Assembly (NCBI GenBank): GCA_023634235.1
Contig: JAMKCF010000015.1
Coordinates: 6,363,698 to 6,427,697 of the forward strand
Source: Pisaster brevispinus
Taxonomy: Eukaryota > Echinodermata > Asteroidea > Forcipulatida > Asteriidae
Direction of reading: 5' to 3'
DNA: 64,000 bases
In this document: in pieces, positions 34,401 to 46,785 of the stretch
Numbering within the stretch: position 1 is the first letter of the stretch
Layout of the letters: the number at the start of each line of letters is the position of its first letter
Made by a program: the position numbers and the translations under genes
Notes under the pieces: generated by a model
Database searches by the model: none
What the model saw: only the letters and a program-made list of their open reading frames with translations
Told to the model about the DNA's origin: nothing

Positions 34401-37200
34401 TAACCTTTTCATTTAAGATAATGTATTGTGTACCATTGAAAGACCAAACTAAAGCTAATAAGTAATACCATAGTTGAATTGTCATTATTTGTGTTTGTTT
34501 ATTGAGGTGTTGGGGCCTCATTGGCACTGACGTCACACGAAGCTACTGCCTTAGATGGTGCTCATTATGCAAGCAAAATGTGCACTGCACATCGTAGAAT
34601 AACTGAGTAACACAATGGCGCTACAATCATTCCTTTATTGCGAGTGATGATGGACATCAGGTGAACTGGGTCAATATTTTACTGTTCTTGTAAAAACGTT
34701 GTACCAACTGACATCTCGTAACTTCCAAACTCGTCGTTGAGAGTCGGTTTTACTTAAGAACGCCCTTTTAAAAACCAATGTTTTAAATTGCTAGGCTCAT
34801 TTTAGAGCTCCGTTCATATTTTTTTTTAAAATCTACTTGAACAATTTTCGGGAAAGTTATATAAACCTGTTTATAGTGGTTTTTTATCATTTAATTGTGA
34901 TTTTTGTATTTTTACAGTGCTGATTTTTCCCTTATTATCCATCAAACAATTAGGCCCCGACCTCATTGTTTTGAACCTTGGAACTTTATGTTCTACTTCC
35001 ACGATGAAACAAACCTTTGCAATTTAATAATAATAATTATTATCATTATTATTATTGTTTTTTAAACATCTCCTGTAACAGGATAAAAAGATCAGCATAA
35101 AAAGATACATAAATGACCAACATAAGACAACAGACTGGGGAAAATAGGGCAAGACGAAGGACAAGATGGAAAAAAACACAGTTTTATTCAGTTTGCAAAG
35201 TTTCAAATTGTCTGTCTTGTACAATGGGGCAGGGGAGCATTTATAAATACATAATCGATGAAAATATTAACAATTGCATGTATTTACTTGTATAATTGGT
35301 TAACTTTGGTTAACGGGTAGCATTAAGTATATGCCTATGTAGCTTGAGTTGTTAATTTTAAAATTGAGACATTAAAACTGCATCAGTCGAAATTATTAAC
35401 TTATTATCACCTTACTTTCAGGTTTAATTTTGGTTTGGCACAAGGTAGTTTTGTTTCAAACAAACGTCATCTTTTGCAAATCATCGTTATTGTTGATGAC
35501 GCTCTATACCTTGCGATGAGATTTCCCTACTGCCGTTTTAAGTTTTTGCAATTTATATTATAAATTTGTTATTACTCGCCCAAAGAATATTCAAACAATT
35601 CAGTCTTTGGGGTCATCTGCTTTGTACCTTCAAGAAACACATCACAGAAGCTAATGTCCCCAGAGGATATTATAGGCTCACCTTGTAATATATAATTCGA
35701 TAAGCTCTAGACGTAGTTTACCTTTGCTGATGAAGTAGTTTATGCCATTTCTGATTGGTTACTTTGATAACGTGCTTTTCGGAGCTAGCAGGGGCGACGC
35801 TTGATCATCTACCTACAAGCTTTGAGCAATGCCCAGAAGCTGTGCTGGTGTTAAGTGTTCGAGAATTGTCTCGTTTTACTCTTTACGAAATGTTTAATGT
35901 TGTAAAGCGCCTCGGGGTTGGTTCAGCGTGAGGCGCTCAATAAATCTAATTATTATTTACGCTTGCTATTCTGATGGTTCCTGCATTGTCAGGTATGTAT
36001 TCAAACTATCTCATACGGATAAGTGTAAATAAGCAGAGGATTATGTTTTGTAGATTGGTGGGAAAATAATGGCAATGTATGTGACTTATTCATGGTGCAC
36101 GAGACAGCTACAGTATCGAGTCAAATAGTAGGATGAAACTAATTCAGATAACATAATATAAAAAACACTCAAAATATAACAAATTCATAATTATTTATCA
36201 TAGTAAATACTTTTAAATTCCAAGAAATGTACCCCCCCCAAAAAAAAAAAATAAAAAAAATAAAAAATAAAAAACCTGAAAAAACTAAAAAACAAACAAA
36301 CAAACAAACAAGTTTGATGATCCGTCATAGGGGTCTTAACATAATCGTCACTGTTTTCACGAAGAGGCAATTCTTCAAAAAATATAACATTTTGGCAATT
36401 TGTTTTTTCTTCTTCACATTTGTGATGTTATTAATTAATGACATCAACATTTTCCCGAGGTTTTAAGTGCTAAATCGTTAGTATTTTTTTCTAATTATGC
36501 TAATCAGCACAAAGAATATTTTATCAAACTCGCACTTTTGCGTTTTCACGAACAGCCACATTTAGATTTGCCATTTCTTACATTGAAGTAAATAGAGCTG
36601 GCACGGTGCCAAAAACGCCTACTCTGCGTTTTGAGTTTTAACGAAGAGGCACTTGATGTATTTAACCTGCATTATCGTTCGCGCAATTTTCACGAAGGGA
36701 AACTCGTGTTAAACTCGTGTTAATTACTCATTAATTAAACTTACTGTGATTAAAACAACAACATATTTGCATGGTTTAGGGTCTCCCCTTATGCTTGTGT
36801 CAGCGTTTAAAAGGCAAAACGTGTCCGAAACAATGATTTCAAAAACAGTTTAACTTCAAACGCGATCATTCTCCAAACATGAAAGTTTGCTGCTGGTGCA
36901 AAATTGCCTCTTCGTGAAAACAGTGACGATGTGACGTCACCCTCTCGAAGACCCCTTGCATATTTCGTTACACTCTCAAAAACGCCATCCCTGAGGCCAA
37001 AAGGAAGCAGATCATTAGCCCGAACATCTGACGTCACACTTTGAGGCTCGTGAATAACGCCAGATACCTGCCAGACCGGATGTTGGCAAATGCACTTTTG
37101 ACCCCCCCCCCCCCCCCCCCCATCCATTCACACGTCGCGACTATTCGCTTACGTCTAGTGTCTCTGCACTTATCCAATGAAACCATTGTATCCAATGAAA
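34400..37200. other. non-coding, no gene recognised
   Basis: AT-rich. At 35880-35955 a retroelement-like tail occurs (tgtaaagcgcctcggggttg, aggcgctcaataaat). Poly-A/AAAC tract at 36233-36312 and poly-C at 37101-37120. Confidence 0.4.
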
Positions 37201-37216
37201 TTGCTAGACCAGTGCC

Positions 37217-37246
37217 TGTCCTTATCTTTGCGGATAAGGACAGGGA
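37217..37246. repeat. hairpin
   Basis: CCTGTCCTTATC and GATAAGGACAGG with a 6-nt loop. Outer gctagacc / gtctagc extends pairing. Confidence 0.7.
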
Positions 37247-38110
37247 AACAGTCTAGCAGATCATTAGATGACAGCTGTTCTTTTTGCGTAAAAACGTGCG
37301 CGTGACCTCAGCGTACCTGTAGCGTTTGTGGGGTCTATCACATAGAGTTACAAATGTATATAACTGTATGGGATCTATAGACCCGTTGCACAACGCGGAA
37401 TGCACCTCCGAACAATGCACGTCCTTTAGGGCTTCACATTTGTTGTGCATGTTTTTGCACGATGGTGGCACATTTGCTGCGCTTTGTGCAAGGAATATAT
37501 ACACATACTAAGCCAGATAAAAAGTTAGAAAAATAAAAAAATAAAATCAAGCGGCGCTTTTTAGTAAAAGTTTACTAAAAATTACCAATTTTGTAGGGGT
37601 GCTGAATCCGAAAATGATGGATACTTAACCCAATTTCTAGTCATTGTACCTGAAAAATCACATTCAAAACAGCACAGAAAACTAAGCAGACGACAGCTTT
37701 TCACATGCACATAAATAATCAGTTTCTGCGGTACTTTCATACGCATTTTGTCAAATACCATACTAGTCAGGCACCCTTTTGCTAGCGCTATGTTGTTTTA
37801 TTGGGTACCAGAGTTTTATGTATCCCATGCCCACACACACAGCAAGTACATCAGCAAGCCACTGTCAAACCGGACCGTGTAACTCTAGTAAATAGACCTG
37901 CAACAGAGAGGAACCAAATAAGACTCAAATTTCCAAGGTATTTTTGATTAAGGATGTGTTCTTAAAGAAAGAGATACATGACTTCAAGTACACAGTTTGT
38001 TAGCTTTCATTTCGAGTACGAGTATGGACTTTCAGATGGATGAGTATTTTGCTTTGTTATTGTTAGCTGTGTACTTATCCCCACATTGCACAATATTCAA
38101 TCCACTTCGT

Positions 38111-38152
38111 ATCTTTCTTTGGCCCTAATGCCATTTAGGGCCAAAGAAAGAT
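38111..38152. repeat. perfect 18-bp hairpin
   Basis: ATCTTTCTTTGGCCCTAA, 6-nt loop, exact reverse complement. Confidence 0.9.
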
Positions 38153-38835
38153 AATGGGGCTAGCTGAGTACAAGTATAAAACTGCTTGGGTGTTATCCCT
38201 GGTTTTACGGTAGTTTAAGGTTGAATGGCTTCTGACTTACACCCCCAAACAAAGATAAAATAGCCTAGGGAGATCGCTAACATAGAGTAACGCTATGTAT
38301 TGTAATCTAGCAGTCTAGAGGTGTAGGTCGCAGCAAATCCCCTTCTAGACAAATGTTCATTATTCACACCTAAATTAAGCGATACAAAGCTGGAATGGCA
38401 CTGAACATTCGCAATGACTTTTTGAGGGGACTAGGAAATGTTTACTGACATAATATAATCTGGTTCTGCCCAACATGCCCAAACATTATCAACTTTTGTT
38501 CTTAAAGGGACACACCGGCTTACTGTTTACCTAATATTGTGATGTGGAATGACAGACAACAATTTTTAAATGGTTGTTGTAAAAAAAAAAATCATCAAAA
38601 TATCACGTAATTAACGAAAAATGTGAAAAAAACAAAACGCGGTCAAAGGTCAGCTTATACGCTTTTCCAGCCGTTGCAACCGTCAAATTTACGCGACAAT
38701 GTTGCGCGATGTTGTAAGTAGACTGGTGCTCTGTTTATGTATCAAGTATAACAATGGCGAGGCATGAGGATACAGACTTCATATCCATCAAGCACAAATT
38801 CACGTGTAAATAAAAAAACAGACACTGAACCATGC

Positions 38836-38876
38836 CACTGATCTCTATTATACTGTCAGTATAATAGAGATCAGTG
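38836..38876. repeat. perfect 20-bp palindrome, 1-nt loop
   Basis: CACTGATCTCTATTATACTG, T, then its exact complement. Inside the TTAA element. Confidence 0.92.
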
Positions 38877-38944
38877 ACATGAGCGGACGTCAGTCCATAG
38901 AGCAAGGTTCCTTGCTCTACGGTCAGTCCTAGTCGAAGTCCGCT

Positions 38945-39010
38945 CGCGGTCGTAACCAATAACTGTTTCGGTTGAACTTGCCATTGAAACAGTTATTGGT
39001 TACGACCGCG
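38945..39010. repeat. perfect 25-bp inverted repeat, 16-nt loop
   Basis: Arms 38945-38969 (cgcggtcgtaaccaataact...) and 38986-39010 are exact complements. Confidence 0.92.
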
Positions 39011-39758
39011 AAAACTAACCCCAACCTGTATTCTGTGTACGACGACGTACTATATTCTGTGTACTTGCAATAATGGAGAACGTTTCTTCGACATCCAAGG
39101 CAAGGATCGGTACAAAAACATCGCAAGGAAAAACACCCAGAAGGTGGTCCAATGAAAAGTAAAAAGTAAAAGAAAAACCACGATAAATCCAAAGGGAAAG
39201 CCAGCAAAAGCAGCAATTTTTGGGGGGTGGACATTGTGCAGCTATCATAGAAGTAGACCAGCTGTATGAGTGTATGGGATAAATATTCCCCGTCGTCGTC
39301 CCGCGTGTGTAGCGCAGGCAACACGTTGCAATAGTTAGGGGATAATAGCTAGGGGTATCAGACTAAAACCCTCCTACAAAAACCGTAATTGTTGGTCTGG
39401 CTCCCTACCCCTCCGACAAGCTCCCACGCTCACGGCTAGACCGGCAAGCTGGGGAGTTCATGCCCCGGGGCTTGTCTCTCTGGCCCCACGAGACACGGCA
39501 TCGGCTGTACGGGATATGCCCCAAGGTTTACGTTCCGCTAGCTCCCACGCTGGTGCGCCGTAAAACACGCTTCGGTTGCACGGACTCTCTGAATGCGAAT
39601 CTTACGTTCGATTTTTCATCATTATTTACAAATTGTATCAATAATCTGAATACATAGTATTTTTTTTCAAATACTCATGAATAATTTTTAACAAACAGAT
39701 TTAAATTTGGTTCAGTAATTTACTTGTATACGGCTGGAAGTAAAACTAACTCCGAAAA

Positions 39759-39806
39759 TCACGTGATTTATCCGAACCACTTTTTTGGTTCGGATAAATC
39801 ACGTGA
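39759..39806. repeat. perfect 21-bp inverted repeat, 6-nt loop
   Basis: TCACGTGATTTATCCGAACC begins the left arm; the right arm 39786-39806 is the exact complement. Confidence 0.92.
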
Positions 39807-40343
39807 CCTTCGTTTTTTGAAAAATGCTCAAAAACGGCAAAATTTGATGGTTTCTTTTAGGAACCGTCCTTCTCCATTCCTGGAAGACCTTTGAAGGCAT
39901 ATGTTAGCCTATTTTGTAGCCCAAATAGCCCAACGAAGCCGGTGTGCCCCTTTAATCACGTAGGCATGGTAGGGAATCAGATCATGATGTACAATATTGG
40001 ACTTTTCTCATAAAAAAAATAACCTTTCCACTCATCCAATCTATTTTTCAGATTTTACTCATACTTAATGTTAAAACTTATCAATCAAAAACCTACTAAA
40101 AACACCCCCCCCAAAAAAAAAGAAGCTTTTGATCAATATTTCTGGTCTTGTGGAAGTTTTTAGTTGTAAGACCTGTGATCTAGTGATTTTCTTGACATTT
40201 CTGTACTTTGTATAAGTATCTAGTATTGTTGTTTTTAAATTTGAGAAAGTGCTGAATTAATAATAAAACAACTTGAACTAATGAAATGGGTTAGATCTAC
40301 TTTAATATTGATTGTGCATTGGTGATTTGTTTTAATAATTTAG

Positions 40344-40567
40344 CACTGCCAAAGTCTGCTCCACAGCATGTTCCACAGCAAGCTCAGCTTCATATCAACA
40401 TGCTTCATCCTCGTAAACCATACGTGCCACTTGTGGACAGGACCCGGCCATATTGCAAAATGGACATGTCACCCTGGTTTAACAGTACCAGCAGACTCTC
40501 AGTCACCAGGTGCCATAGTCACACAGGCTATTCCAACTGCTACAGACCAGAAATCTTGGCCAGTCAA
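40344..40567 (+). pseudogene. HYR-like exon remnant
   Basis: Between tttag and gtaagt, one frame is open for 74 codons and contains LTVPADSQSPGAIVTQAIPT then ATDQKSWPV. This resembles the end of a hyalin repeat (HYR), where V...A...G..V.W..P.ATDN..PV is typical. The upstream half does not match a domain. It could be a live exon of a gene not otherwise recoverable here. Confidence 0.4.
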
Positions 40568-40869
40568 GTAAGTTAAAGCATTTTAACCTGAAAGGTCACT
40601 GATTATAAAGTTTATGCTGCACTGATCCCTCAGAGAAATGATTTCTTCAGAAATGCTTTTCACGTGGTTACAAGTGGTTCTGACACCCCATATGGTCTGC
40701 CACCTCTGGTCTGACACCTATTTTTCTAATCCTAACCCTAACCCTAACACCAGCCCTAACGCCAACCCTAAACCTAGTGTATAGGTCATGCGGGGATTGG
40801 AACATAGGGGTGTCGGAACATAAAGCAGTCACCATTCAAGTTGTAAAATGATTCAGAAAAATAGCCCAT

Positions 40870-40955
40870 GAAGGTATTATTAATTGTGGTTTGAGCCTGT
40901 GACCTCTGGAGTTCGTGTGCTGGTGCTCTACCAACTGAGCTATCTAGCCGTAAAG
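40870..40955 (-). mobile_element. tRNA-derived SINE head
   Basis: On the minus strand: GGCTAGATAGCTCAGTTGGT, then agagcacc, and a B-box-like GGTCACAGGCTCAAACC, as in a decayed tRNA gene. Confidence 0.55.
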
Positions 40956-41785
40956 TTGGCAGTCTTCCTTATTTTTTCAGTGTCCTTTTTGTTTGGGGAA
41001 GATCCCATATAGCCAGAGATCACACCCAAGTCTAGGATAAAACCTGAGAAGCAGCAGGAGAGGGATAACCTTAAGGGGGTGAGACTTTCAAATATCAAGC
41101 ATTAAACCGCGAGGGAAACTGACTGGGTAAATTGAACTATGAAAACAAAACAGGTTACAAAATTGTATGTATATATCTTTTTACAATAGAATCAGCAGAG
41201 CTGGAAACACAGAAGTGTGAAGAAACTATAACAAACCTAGAAGGCATTCATGTTTTGTTAATTATGCTGTTGATGTTGGGTTAATTAATACTGTACAATC
41301 ATTTTAATTTATACAGACATGCCCCCAAAATTAAGATAAAATGTACTACTTTAGTGGAAAGGGGTTTCCTAAAAATAAGAATTCTCTGTTTGACCAATGA
41401 AACTCTCTAAATGAAAAATCAAAAATGGGACAGAAATCATAGTTTCTTTATAAGCTTTCCCTATTGCCAGTGATTTAAAATCTTCCCTATATTAAAACGT
41501 CATGTTTGAAAACATTTTTTTCTTCTTCTTGTATTCCTCTTTCTTAGCGTGTATTGATCTGATAGCAACTCCAACCCAGGAAACTTCTTCTCTGCTTCAA
41601 TAAGGCTTTATCCATTAATTACAAGGACAAAGAAAGAAAAGGAAACACCAGCCACAACCTCGGTCACTTTACAGTAAAAAACACAGGTCAGTATGTGGAA
41701 CACCACTTGTTAGCCGCACAAGCATTCCAGCTCTAGAGAAAGCTCTGCCTTGGTAATTATCAACCACCCAAAAGTTTGATTAATT

Positions 41786-43180
41786 TCCATCTGTATCTCA
41801 CTGATTTTAAAGTTTATACCAGTACCAATCCTCCAGAGAAAAATGCTCATCTGTGAACTCACTTATTCTAAAGCTCTTACCAGTACCAATCCTCCAGATA
41901 GATATTTCCATCTGCAAGCTCACTGATTCTAAAGCTCTTACCAGTACCAATCCTCCAGATAGATATTTCCATCTGCAAGCTCACTGATTCTAAAGCTCTT
42001 ACCAGTACCAATCCTCCAGATAGATATTTCCATCTGCAAGCTCACTGATTCTAAAGCTCTTACCAGTACCAATCCTCCAGATAGATATTTCCATCTGCAA
42101 GCTCACTGATTCTAAAGCTGTTACCAGTACCAATCCTCCAGATAGATATTTCCATCTGCAAGCTCACTGATTCTAAAGCTCTTACCAGTACCAATCCTCC
42201 AGATAGATATTTCCATCTGCAAGCTCACTAATTCTAAAGCTCTTACCAGTACCAATCCTCCAGATAGATATTTCCATCTGCAAGCTCACTAATTCTAAAG
42301 CTCTTACCAGTACCAATCCTCCAAAGAAGTATTTCCATCTGCAAGCTCACTAATTCTAAAGCTCTTACCAGTACCAATCCTCCAAAGAAGTATTTCCATC
42401 TGAAAGCTCACTGATTCTAAAGCTCTTACCAGTACCATTCCTCCAAAAAAGTAATTCCATCTGCAAGCTCACTGATTCTAAAGCTCTTACCAGTACCAAT
42501 CCTCCAGATAGATATTTCCATCTGCAAGCTCACTGATTCTAAAGCTCTTACCAGTACCAATCCTCCAGATAGATATTTCCATCTGCAAGCTCACTAATTC
42601 TAAAGCTCTTACCAGTACCAATCCTCCAAAGAAATGTTCCCATCTGAAAGCTCTCTGATTCCTCCAGAGAAATAATTCCAACTGAAAGATTGGTGATTCC
42701 AAAGTTCATACCAGTACCAATATCCAGAGAAATATTTCAATCTGTAAGCTCATTGATTCTTAAAGTTCATAAGAGTACCAATCCCCCAGAGAAATGTTTC
42801 CATGTGAAAGCTCACTGATTCTAAAGTTCATATCAGTACAATCCTCCAACATTTGAGAAATGTTTCCATGTGAAAGTCACTGATTCTAAAGTTCATATCA
42901 GTACAATCCTCCAACATTTGAGAAATGTTTCCATGTGAAAGTCACTGATTCTAAAGTTCATGCCAGTACCAATCCTCTAGAGAAATTTTCCCATGTAAAA
43001 GCTCGCTGATTCTAAATTTCATGCTAGTACAAATCCTTCTGAAAATGTTTCCAACTGTAAGCTCATTGATTTTAAAGCTCATACCAATACCAATCCTCAT
43101 GAGAAATATTTCCATTTGAGAGCTCATTCAGTCTAAAGTTTATATACATGTGTACCAGTACCAATCCTCCAGAGAAACAG
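41786..43180. repeat. 61-bp tandem satellite, about 22 units
   Basis: The unit contains ctcactgattctaaagctct, taccagtaccaatcctccag, atagatatttccatctgcaa. Units from 41870 to 42640 are nearly identical; outer ones are diverged. Related single units lie at 40590-40650, 48690 (reverse) and 50768. Confidence 0.95.
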
Positions 43181-43434
43181 CCATCTAATATTTGATGAAA
43201 CAACTTTTGTAGACCCCCCCGGCCCTCCCCCAAATGTATATTGCTTATTTTGATTGCTCCTTGCATGGCTCAATTTGTTTTCCTGCTATTTTTAATAAAA
43301 CATGACCTCCGAATTTGATGAAATTTTGACAAGTTTGTTGGTATGACGGAAGTGATATAACTCTTGGTGCTGTTATATTGATACTGATGGTTTTCTTTTT
43401 ATAAATACATTTTTTTAAATATGAAATATCGCCT

Positions 43435-43790
43435 TATACATCATGAGGCTGGACGGCCATTTAAAAGAAGAGGGCTACACTTAAACTGACTTGTGCTGGT
43501 GACCCAATTCAACCGTCACCAGGGGCCGTTCCACCAACTCCTGGGGCTGAAACAGGGTTATCCCCTTCACAGTCCTTATGAATGTATGCATGGGTATCAA
43601 CTAGGAGCCTGGCTGATAAAGCAGAATGCACTACCTTCCCAACTCTTTACGAAGCAATTATGGTTAAGTGCCTTGCTCAAGGGTACAAGTGTCATGACTG
43701 GGATTCGAACCCGCACTCAGAGCTTGGGTCTGGTGAACTAGAACCACTCAGCCAACACACACCACAAATGATTACACTTGTAATAGTTTG
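43435..43790. mobile_element. SINE-like repeat, copy 2, with tRNA-like end
   Basis: Shares ggacggcca, caccaggggc and ctcctggggctgaaacaggg with 34185-34400. Near its end, minus strand reads TTGGCTGAGTGGTT and GTGCGGGTTCGAATCCC, the A and B boxes of a Ser/Leu-type tRNA. It also carries the common ccttgctcaagggtaca string. Confidence 0.7.
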
Positions 43791-44241
43791 TCTTTTGTGC
43801 TTACAAATATTCTAACTAGTATGCTTCCAGAAACAGGAGTCTAAATTGCCCAATGCATACAGAGATTGATGCATGTATGTAGAAAATAGCAAGATAAACT
43901 AGAGAGTAGCAACAATAATTTGAGAATGGATGCCAGTTTGCCGTCTACCAATGTTCTCAACACTATTTCAAAGTATAAAATGTCCAGAACTGAAATAAAA
44001 ACATTCTTGAAAGTTATGTTGTTTGGAAAAAAGTCTGAGTCATAAAAATGACTGAATTGGGGTGACTGGATGTCATTGTTCTAATAGATTAGGTTAAGTG
44101 TTTCATTTGCTGACTGTGAGGCTCAAAATGCTTACCTCTGTGTCACACACCCCTGCACCCCCTTGTTGCCTCACCCTTTATGTAACGATCTAGTGTCATT
44201 AGGTTGATAGTGGTTTATTTGCTTAAATTTTGTTTTTGCAG

Positions 44242-44400
44242 TGGGTTGTCCTTATAATGAGATGTATTTTGACAACAGTTAGATGACCTGTGAGGAATGT
44301 GCAATATTTGCCAGTATCAAGATGAAGGGGCTCAATACAGCTGCAATATGTGCCCAATGGGAACTTCTACCATCACTACAGGCTCCAAGCACATATAGTT
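44242..44400 (+). pseudogene. ephrin-receptor-like (GCC2/GCC3) domain remnant
   Basis: After acceptor tttttgcag: GCPYNEMYFDNS, a TAG stop, TCEEC, then one base out of frame CNICQYQDEGAQYSCNMC and PMGTSTITTGSKHI. The pattern YQDE.GQ.SC..CP.GTST..TG is that of extracellular GCC2/GCC3 domains in cell-surface and SVEP1-like proteins. The stop and shift mark decay or sequence error. Confidence 0.6.
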
Positions 44401-45287
44401 CACAGTTTATGCACAAAATATGTTTTCATTGCAAACCGAACAGTCGTTTCACTGTTTGATGGCTGTTCATTTGAAAAAAAGACCAAAGTTGTAGAATCGA
44501 GAATAGTTTGTTTTATGTTTTTTATATGCAGATATGGAAAGTGATCATAAGATATCCCAGAGATATTTGTATCCAAAATTCCAGAATGCACAAGGTAGTT
44601 GTAAAATGTTGACTACTTTCAGATCTCTGTTCATCCCGAACATGTACTCCTTGTCCTCTTCATACCTACCAGCCAGGGGGAGGACAAGGCTCATGTCACC
44701 CATGCCCCACTCTTGAAATAACTCAAAACATAGGTGCATCAAGCTTCAGCATGTGCCTTGAGTAAGTACATGAAATTAACAATTGGTTACAAAATGCTTT
44801 CATATTTGCTAAAAAAAGGATCCTACGGTTGAATAAACTGTGCAAAGTTTGTTCTCATTGTCTATTTCAATTTTGAAAAAAGGGTAACTTTTCCCCAAGC
44901 CTTTCACATGTTCTTGATAACTTGCATCCACAGTAGGACACGGGGTGCTGCCTTATCTTTGCCCAAGACGTCTGTGATCGATAGTGGGGCATTGTGTACG
45001 AGCTTGTAGTAAATCGTAAAAGCGCATCCTCTTATGGCATGATTTAACCAACTTTACTGCCGCTCAGTCAGTGAGTACACTATCCATCGATCACTGACGT
45101 CTTGGGCCAAGTCTAGGTGTGCAGTTGAGCTCAGAATTCTCTGAGAGTGCTCTATCTCTGTGGTAACAACAATCTTCTGCTGAATGAAAGCAGAGGGAGA
45201 AGTTGTTGTTCTTCATTAAATTCCCTGGAAGGGAAGTTTACAGGGTGGTTCAAAAACAAGTGTAACCATATTTGATAGCCATACACC

Positions 45288-45345
45288 TACTTACTTGAAA
45301 AGCTTAAATAGTAAGTAGGTGAAAATGGCTGGGTACACTTTTTTA
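45288..45345. repeat. hairpin CACCTACTTAC
   Basis: cacctacttac, 16-nt loop, gtaagtaggtg. Confidence 0.65.
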
Positions 45346-45490
45346 TGAACAATCCTATTGTAATCCTTTAACATGAAATTGGAGTAGTGCTGTGACAGTG
45401 TCCACAGGAGACTATATTTGGATGGTCACAATATATTTTTTCAATTATCTTGTTATTCTGCCACAGAACAAATTGTTTGTACCGATAGTA

Positions 45491-45590
45491 TGTCTGAATG
45501 GTGGGATGTGTGTGGAACGAGAAGAGACATTTCACTGCAAGTGCCCTCTTGGGTTGACAGGTCTGCACTGAGTCAAACATCAATGACTGT
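45491..45590 (+). pseudogene. EGF-like domain remnant 1
   Basis: CLNGGMCVEREETFHCKCPL then GLTGLH followed by TGA, where an EGF domain would read HCE. A 2-nt loss relative to tgtgag can explain the stop. Confidence 0.6.
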
Positions 45591-45647
45591 CATCTTGATT
45601 CTAGACTGGTACCCTGTCTTTATTGACGAGCCTCAAAGTGTGGCGTA

Positions 45648-45735
45648 AAATGTTCAGGCTATCTTGATTCATACTTTAATGGCAGAACCTGCGTAGATGA
45701 ACTTAATGGCTTCAGTTACTCAAGGATTTGAAGGT
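45648..45735 (+). pseudogene. EGF-like remnant 2
   Basis: KCSGYLDSYFNGRTCVDELN then GFSYSRI and a stop. The C.GY....NGRTCVD pattern is that of the end of a calcium-binding-type EGF. Confidence 0.4.
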
Positions 45736-46359
45736 AAGGTAGTGGCATACCATTAAGAGTTTATTAGGGAGGGCAAACCAGGTTAAGTGTTGTCTTGTCT
45801 CAGACCACAATGCGTTCGATAGATGAGGCCTAATGGATAGTCGCTTTTTTCCTTCATTTTTGTCTGCTGCAATTGCCACACCTAATAACAAGAAAAGAGC
45901 CAACTTTGAAATGTGAGCTAATGTTACACTAACTTAGAAATGTTGCAGATGGTATAATTATGGCTATAAGGGGATTTTGGGATATTAAGTGACAGTAGTC
46001 AAACCAGGGAATTTTTGATTGTTTGCGTAGTTCTGCAAATGCCAACTTTTCTAAAGAGCAAAAGATGTTCATACTGATAATTCTGCTGCCACATAATGTT
46101 TCAAAACTTCTCCCATTAATACAAGGAGCCTGGAGTAATTTCTTTGTTGAACACCCTACTTTAAGCATTATATTATAACAAACAATGCTCAGGAAACATC
46201 GGAAACATACATTGCATACTGATCAAATAGGCCCTGCAGATGATTTGGTCCATCATGTACACTTATTTTTTATTGATGTAGTGGTCAGTTATACTGGGCT
46301 GACATCAGAGATTTTGAGCAGAGGATCATGTTCTTTGTCATTTGACAGCAGTGGATCAA

Positions 46360-46398
46360 ATCATAGAGAAAGGACCACGGTGGTCCTTTCTCTATGAT
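46360..46398. repeat. perfect 19-bp palindrome, 1-nt loop
   Basis: ATCATAGAGAAAGGACCAC, G, exact complement. Flanked by atcaaa on both sides. Confidence 0.92.
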
Positions 46399-46648
46399 CA
46401 AATAGACTTTTATTTAGATCAATATATTCAAAACTGAGGTTGGGACGGCAACTGGTTTCTTTCATAAACAAACAAAAAACTATGTTATCATTACTTTGTA
46501 TTGCAAACAGTGAACATGACGGGTGACAACAGTATGCATAAGGTCAATACCCGTCGTAACTGTGCATTGAATCTGCACAAATAGAATCAGTTATATTGAC
46601 ACCAGGAGCCAAGCCATTTGACTATCATTTTCTTTGACTCATTTTTAG

Positions 46649-46785
46649 GACAAGGATGTGAAGTCTGGGTTGATTTATGCAGCCCAAATCCTTGCCAACA
46701 CAATGCACTATGTGTGGATGAGGGGGAGGATTACTACTGTACATGCCCTGCGGGCCTATCATGCAGGCCAACACTGTGAGTAAGA
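46649..46785 (+). pseudogene. EGF-like domain remnant 3
   Basis: After acceptor tttttag: GQGCEV, LCSPNPCQHNALCVDEGEDY, YCTCPAGLS, then after a 1-nt shift GQHCE at a gtgagt donor. All six EGF cysteines can be placed if the shift is ignored. Confidence 0.65.

Larger units (their letters stand above)
38502..39955. mobile_element. 1.45-kb element with TTAA target duplications
   Basis: TTAA then AGGGACACACCGGCTT at the left (38506-38521); AAGCCGGTGTGCCCCT then TTAA at the right (39936-39955). The 16-nt inverted ends differ at one base. TTAA duplication is typical of piggyBac-type and some other MITEs. No transposase frame was recognised, so it is likely non-autonomous. Confidence 0.75.

Noticed and set aside
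38929..39324. 131-codon minus-strand frame
   Set aside because: Lies within the TTAA element and spans the palindrome; hydrophobic composition but no recognised domain.
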